Shown here piece after piece: positions 58,744-64,000 of a DNA stretch of 64,000 nt. This stretch comes from Escallonia rubra (Eukaryota > Streptophyta > Magnoliopsida > Escalloniales > Escalloniaceae). The DNA lies in the NCBI GenBank assembly GCA_033065855.1, contig JAVXUO010002328.1, positions 226,501 to 290,500 of the forward strand. The letters run 5' to 3'. Within the stretch, counting starts at the first letter, position 1, and each line of letters begins with the position of its first letter. The notes under the pieces were generated by a model. The model saw only the letters and a list, made by a program, of their open reading frames with translations. It searched no databases and was not told the origin of the DNA. The translations under genes were made by a program, and so were the position numbers.

Positions 58744-61700
58744 ATGGAGGAGAATGCAGTTATGGAGACAGGAGATGGGTTGCAAGCTGAACATGCAGTG
58801 GAAGAAAGAGGAGGAGAGAAAGCAAAGAGAGATGTGCAGCAGCAACACATGGATGGAAGCAATGAGGAGGAGCTGAATAAAGTTCGTCTCATGCGAGCCC
58901 TTGTTGAGAAGAATGATCCCTCTTCGAAGGTTTGTCTTTGTCTGCCTCTAAAAAGTGATTTTGATTAGCACAGATTCTGCGTTTGGAATAGTACCTCCTG
59001 ACTCGAAGTAATGCATTCTGTAAAGGGTAAGCTATATTAGAACTGTCAAACGCGTCCAACAACTGCAATTCGTGAACAAACCAGCTCTGACCGGTCTAAG
59101 GCACCACCGGAATCTTCTCCAGGTCTACGAGAGGGGTGAGGCAATGTGCATAAAGACCAGATCGCCCAGATCACCCAAACCAGAAATTGGGCTACTTGGT
59201 GCAATTTGCTCCAAAGTTTTTTTTCTTTTCTTTCCATAAATTTGTTGGAAGTAGTTGAAATAGCTCACTAATTAAAGATACTTTTCTCGCAAGGCGTGAG
59301 GACACACATGAACAGTTACTATTAAGGGCTAATTACACCTATGTCCCTGAGGTTATGAGGTAATTACAGTCAAGGACACAAAGTTTCAAAATGTAACATT
59401 CCGTGACCAAAAGTGTTTCAAATGTATCACCCGTGTCCATCCATCAGGGTTCCGTCCAAAAAGTGTACTTTTTTTATGATGTCATCAATACATATTTTTA
59501 AAATGACGATACTACCCCTTGTACTTTATATACATAATATTTTAAAATTTCAATCTACCAATTAGGGTTTCAAAACCCTAATTTGCAAACCCTAATTTTC
59601 AAAACCAATTAGGGCTTCAATTCAATCTGCAATTCAATTCAATCTTCAACTCAATCTGTAATTCAATTCAACCGCCGAAGGTCGGGGTGCAGCGCCGCGG
59701 ACGGGGGAGGAAGGTCGGGGTGCAGCGCCGCGGACGGGGGAGGAAGATGCTTCATCAAGCCTCTGCGAGCATCGCGTCGAAGCCACCGTGCTGCTACACC
59801 ACTACAACCGCCGATCAACTCTGGCGCTCCTTCCGATCGACCAGTGAAGGCGACGCCGGCGACGGGGAAGGGGAAAGGGAAGGGGGGTGGGGGTGATGGG
59901 GAAGGGGAATGGGTAGGTGGGGGCGACGGGGAAGGGGTATGGTGGGGGCGACGGGGAAGGGGTAGGGGAGGCACAGGCGACAGGGAGGCACAGACGAAGG
60001 GGGGGGGAGACAATGAAAATTAGGGTTTCATGTGGTCCCAGGGGCAAATCAGGATTTCAACTTTTATTTAGGGGCAACTTGGTCTTTTTGTCAGAACCGT
60101 TAAGTATTTTGGTATTCCGTTTGTCAATCGACACAAGTGTTACATTTTGAAATTTTGTGTCCTCGCGTGTAATTACCCCCAAACCTCAGGGACATAGGTG
60201 TAATTAGCCCTACTATTAAAGTTGTATGCACTTGGTGATATATCTTAATATGTTGGTTAACGCACGACACTTCTCTTCATGCTTCTACCGTCAGAAAAAA
60301 AGTGGTTATGATCATTGCAATTTCATAACAGAAAATCATATATGTGTCAAACAACAGCACTTCGTGACCGAGGTCGTTTTCACATGAGATGTCACGCAAA
60401 AGTATGCAAAGTACTATTGAACCTAATGTAACAACTATGATTTATTCCAGGGCCACTGGTCCAATTAAGTTGAAGTAAACTTGTTATCTTCTTATGTCAA
60501 GGAAGTAGCTCTAATAGCCATGGAAGTAGTTATTGTAGCTTGACCGAACGGTGCCTAACATTTCAGATCTTGCCAAACTGACCCTACACGCTTCGAATTG
60601 ATTATGGTGATCAGAACTGGTCCTTTCAATACTTGCCAAACGCTTGGACTAGAAAGCTTCTTTTGGATCTCTCTTTCTAGGCTACCACAAAAAGAAAAGA
60701 ACTGAAAGCTAAATAAAAAGGAAAGAGTACTCTCTTTCTAATGTCATAATAATGGGAAAGAGGGTATGAACTAAATCTCTACTTCCATTAGCCTCTCGTG
60801 TAATGTTTATTTTCGAGCAGTGAAGTTAGCTGCAGTGGTCAAAGGAGCGAACACCTCATGAACCCTGGCTTGAGGGATTTTTATACACTATGTGTGACAA
60901 GAGGCCCCCAGGGTACCATCCATAGAAAGGAAATACCCCCTCGGTTCAAAAAAAAAAAATTGATTATATATCCTTTTTGGGTTTTTTCCACATTTAATCA
61001 TTCATCAACCCACTTTCTCTCTCTTGACCCACCTTTTTCCTCCCCTCTCCCTCTTGAGGTAGAATAGAAAACTCATAAAATATGACATATATCCTAAGTA
61101 AGCAAGCAAGTCAACACGATCAATTATTTTGGAACATAGGTAGTAAAATAGAGTTCCGACCAATGAGAAATGAAAATAATCTTTTGGTAGTTTTCTTCTC
61201 CCTGGACCAAAGTCCGTTACGGTGCACCGTCTCTCCAGGTTCTTTTTTTGGCACTCGAGAATCCCCTCCCTTGTTCTACTCCGTCCCGAAGAGTAACTAG
61301 GCCAATTTAGGCTCCGTTTGGTAACCATTATTTTTTCAGTTTTTTAAAGTGGAGAAAATAAACGCGTTTGGCAAACAGTTTTCATTTTTTTTCCCTTCAG
61401 TTTTAAAAACAAAATTTTAAAACGGGGTTGTTTTTTAAAACTTCTGAAATGAGTTTTTCGATTTTCAGTTTTAGCTTTTTATTTTAAGAACACCACCACC
61501 CTCCCACCGCCGGCAGCCACCGCCCCCCGTCGGCGACCACCAGCGGACGACAGCCACCGTCGGCAACCACTGGCGGCCGACGGCCACCGTCGGCGACCAG
61601 CAGTCTTCTTCGGCTGCCGGCAACTACCAGCCACTGCCACCGAAAAACCGCCACAAAAAAAAAACTCAAAATAAAAACTGGGTAATCAAACACCCATTTG

Positions 61701-63322
61701 TTTTTGTAAAAAAAAAAAAATTAAATTGGTTTTGATTTTTATTTTTTTTGGAAACAGAAAACCAAAACTAAAAGTGTTTAACAAATGCTACCTTAGTCGC
61801 TACTTCGTAACTATAACTTTGATCTATACATGGATCTATAGAAGTTTAAAAGGTGCATATGTTTATATTTGCTATATTTTTGGTACGTAGCTAGTCCCAC
61901 CAACGTCACACCATGCTGCAGTCCGTGTATAGTTCCCGGGACACTAGTTCTTTTAGAAGATGTGGTTTGAGTTTCCTTCCCTCATAGATTCCATGATTTA
62001 CACCTAACCCAAGCTTAAGTCAAGTGGCTGATTTTTTGAGGAGTTTGCTGCTTGGATATGATTTGCAGGAAGTAGACGATTTTATGGTAAGAAGGTTTCT
62101 TCGTGCGCGTGATCTAGACGTCGAGAAAGCATCTGTTATGTTTCTGAAGTACCTTAAATGGAAGCGAACATTCGTTCCCAATGGTTCGATATCTGCATCA
62201 GACATCCCGAATGACCTAGCACAGAACAAGATGTTTCTGCAAGGACTGGACAAAAAGGGACGCCCCATAACAGTTGTCTTCGGCGGTAGGCATTTCCACC
62301 ACAAGAAAGGAGGCCTAGAAGAGTTCAAACGTATGTTCTTAGCTAACCAAATACTCTTTGAAGTTCAAAATATCTAGTCTTAACTGAGTAATTAACCTCA
62401 TATTTGCAGGTTTTGTGGTCTTCGCTCTTGACAGATTGTGCGCAAGGTACGATTATTACCATGCCTTGATCTCCCTTCCCTGCTCCTCCGATATGGATCC
62501 TCTGCAGTAGAGCACAAACAGATTTCATTGTATTGTACAGTCAGAGTCGCGGATTTAACTGAATTCGTTGCTAGAAGGTGACCAGTTTACCTTTTAGCGA
62601 CGTAATCCGCGGTCTCTTCACCATTTTTGCACTGCAATCTAGTCCTCCCACACAACCACACTCCTCACACCCCCGGATTTTTGGTACAGTTTGTTGCTGT
62701 AGATAACATTTCACTTTGGTGTATCAGGATGCCTGCAGGACAGGAGAAGTTTGTCGTTATCGGAGATCTTGAAGGATGGGGATACTCCTGTAGTGATATT
62801 CGAGGATACCTTGGAGCTTTATCCATTTTGCAGGTTTAGCATACCAAAGATTCATATTGGGTCAAAGTGATATAGCAGATGTTTGCACATTTTTTCTGTA
62901 CGTAAGTTTTTTTTGACATATTTATACACCAGTAAGAGACTGAATCAATTGCAACTCAACCATCTGCAGGACTACTACCCTGAAAGACTTGGGAAATTAC
63001 TCATTGTACACGTGCCTTACATCTTTATGACGGTTTGGAAGATTGTCTATCCATTTATAGATAACAATACAAAGAAGAAGGTAAGGATCTGAAAATCTTC
63101 TCTGCTCATATTTTTGCAGTTCAAGCATAGCATGTCTTATATGGCATGCTATCATCCATTTTCAGTGGCTACAAGATTATGACGTACTTTCTCGCACTTA
63201 AACAGATAATGTTCGTGGAAAACAAACGACTGAAATCAACTCTCCTTGAAGACATTGATGAGAACCAGCTTCCAGAGATTTACGGAGGCAAATTGCCGTT
63301 GATTCCTATCCAGGATTGCTAA
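58744..63322 (+). CDS. CRAL-TRIO (Sec14-like) domain protein, copy B, 272 aa
   Basis: Six exons join in frame: 58744-58929, 62069-62330, 62410-62446, 62728-62833, 62970-63080 and 63206-63322, each equal in length to its copy A partner. The protein differs from copy A at eight positions by my translation: Ala75, Val85, Val172, Val210, Ile215, Val223, Met236 and Asp250 (copy A has Ser, Ala, Leu, Ala, Phe, Ile, Thr, His). All splice sites keep GT-AG. Function is as for copy A: lipid binding or transfer by a CRAL-TRIO fold. An in-frame upstream Met at 58612 could add 44 residues, but the matching region in copy A is out of frame, so 58744 is preferred. Intron 1 (3.14 kb) holds a Mutator-like element, a Stowaway-like element and another TIR element. 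Confidence 0.93.
59326..60210. mobile_element. 885-bp Mutator-like element with 9-bp target duplication, intron 1 of CRAL-TRIO copy B
   Basis: Terminal inverted repeats begin GGGCTAATTACACCTATGTC and match over about 70 bp with a few differences. The element is flanked by TACTATTAA at 59317-59325 and 60211-60219. The uninterrupted target is seen in copy A at 48616-48624, so the ends are certain. A 9-bp duplication and long TIRs are diagnostic of Mutator-like elements. The interior is GC-rich with a 33-bp direct repeat (59678 and 59711) and a GGCGACGGGGAAGGGG minisatellite (about 59855-59975). Short open frames on both strands are compositional; no transposase is present, so it is non-autonomous. 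A captured gene fragment is possible but I recognise none. Confidence 0.95.
60936..61143. mobile_element. Stowaway-like MITE, copy B (internally deleted)
   Basis: Same ends and TA flanks as the element at 49965-50379, but only one partial copy of the internal repeat remains, making it about 208 bp against 415 bp. The right end has decayed (GGAACATAGGTAG). Confidence 0.7.
61309..61797. mobile_element. TIR element with GC-rich core, copy B
   Basis: Counterpart of 50541-51026, with the same ends and an enlarged GC-rich core that contains an extra CCGCCGGCAGCCACCGCC block. Inherited through the segmental duplication. Confidence 0.55.
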
Positions 63323-63589
63323 TCAACGAAACTGTACCTTTTTTCTTACTGTTATTACGATCTTATGGATTAGCTGGGCCGCATAAAAATGATCATGCAC
63401 CAGCAACAAGTATTCAAATATATTGTGGGACTACACGACAATTCTTCTGTCTATGAGTTGGGTATAGGTGTATCATTGAATTCTTAGATATAAACACATG
63501 CATGCGCATAAACTTGTTCCTTGGACAACTTCAGCTGTCGCTAAAGATTTAGGGGTCCTAATAGGCGCCCTGTAGCAATGGCCCGAGCT

Positions 63590-63910
63590 GCCACTGTTTC
63601 TTTCACCAACCTCAGCAATGGAGACTGCATGTGAATCAATTTAGGTGGATACTGGGGTCTGGGAACTGAATCAGGGGCAATAGGCATAGGCTGCCATTCC
63701 CTTGACTAGATTTAGGAACGCCGCCCACTGGGGCTTTGCTCTATTGTTCCACGAACTTCCTAATACGTAAACCATTCCGCCTACGGCTGCTACATATGCT
63801 TCTACGTGGGGTTTGATCAGCGGTGGTCGTGCTTCCAACCCTTGGCGGGCGTAGCATGTCAACGTAAGAAGCGTCTCCAAATTGTTAACATCTGGAGCAC
63901 GAGAAATCGT
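63590..63910 (-). pseudogene. Coding-like remnant of unknown family, copy B
   Basis: The minus strand reads LETLLTLTCYARQGLEARPP, then LIKPHVEAYVAAVGGMVYVL and GSSWNNRAKPQWAAFLNLV without a stop (63880-63671), further than in copy A. The continuation SREWQPMPIAPDSVP is in another frame. Family not recognised. Confidence 0.4.
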
Positions 63911-64000
63911 GTTGCGGTGAACCGCCGATCAGGAATAAGTAAGGACCTAAATCGGTGCAGAAAGATAATTAAGTAGTGGCATTTTGGAATGGTTTGAGGA

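Larger units (their letters stand above)
55013..64000 (+). repeat. Tandem segmental duplication, copy B (truncated by window end)
   Basis: Direct copy of 44474-53250, with substitutions, small indels and copy-specific transposon insertions. It continues past the right edge of the window. Confidence 0.95.

Noticed and set aside
59663..60047. Pro-rich and Gly/Arg-rich open frames on both strands
   Set aside because: They are products of the GGCGACGGGGAAGGGG minisatellite and GC-rich core of the Mutator-like element, with no domain and no splice context.
1..64000. tRNA, rRNA or snoRNA genes
   Set aside because: I saw no stretch with a convincing tRNA or rRNA signature by eye; a covariance-model scan would be needed to exclude small RNAs.

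Overview
The window is nuclear DNA from a flowering plant, most likely a eudicot. The genes are split by GT-AG introns and encode plant-only families (a plastid-envelope CRL protein, SURNod19, IRX10-like). The gaps hold plant-type Ty1/copia, Ty3/gypsy, LINE, Mutator-like and MITE sequence, TA microsatellites and poly-G runs. The species cannot be named from the sequence alone.

Layout. Positions 1-8997 are a transposon pile: a putative Pack-MULE end carrying a COBRA-like gene fragment (1-606), a broken copia gag/protease stretch (606-1694), and a 5'-truncated LINE (about 2530-8997) split by a complete 5.46-kb gypsy-type element (2773-8235, 442-bp LTRs, 5-bp target duplication, gag and protease but no reverse transcriptase). 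Positions 9500-43200 are a gene island of seven intact genes whose exons I joined by splice sites and reading phase: SURNod19 (-), short-chain dehydrogenase (+), SDHAF2 (+), an At4g14100-like secreted protein (+), CRL (+), a rubredoxin-like protein (-) and IRX10-like xylan xylosyltransferase (-). From memory, the Arabidopsis counterparts are split between two blocks (At5g51010-51040 and At5g61820-61840); this locus appears to keep the union of both.

Positions 44474-64000 are a direct tandem segmental duplication with a unit of about 10.54 kb (copy A starts at 44474, copy B at 55013; the window ends inside copy B). Each copy holds a plant-mobile-domain (PMD) pseudogene with shared stop codons and an intact six-exon CRAL-TRIO (Sec14-like) gene of 272 codons; the two proteins differ at 8 residues by my reading. 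After duplication each copy gained its own transposons: a 644-bp foldback element in intron 1 of A, an 885-bp Mutator-like element with a 9-bp target duplication in intron 1 of B, and a palindromic MITE in the TA tract of B. The paired copies give empty sites for these insertions.

The island genes do not form one pathway: products are predicted for mitochondria (SDHAF2), plastid envelope (CRL), probable plastid membrane (rubredoxin), Golgi (IRX10L) and the secretory route (SURNod19, At4g14100-like). I found no clearly new molecular system. The most informative observations are the tandem duplication with dated insertions, the RT-less gypsy element nested in a LINE, the putative COBRA-carrying Pack-MULE, and the unfractionated gene order.
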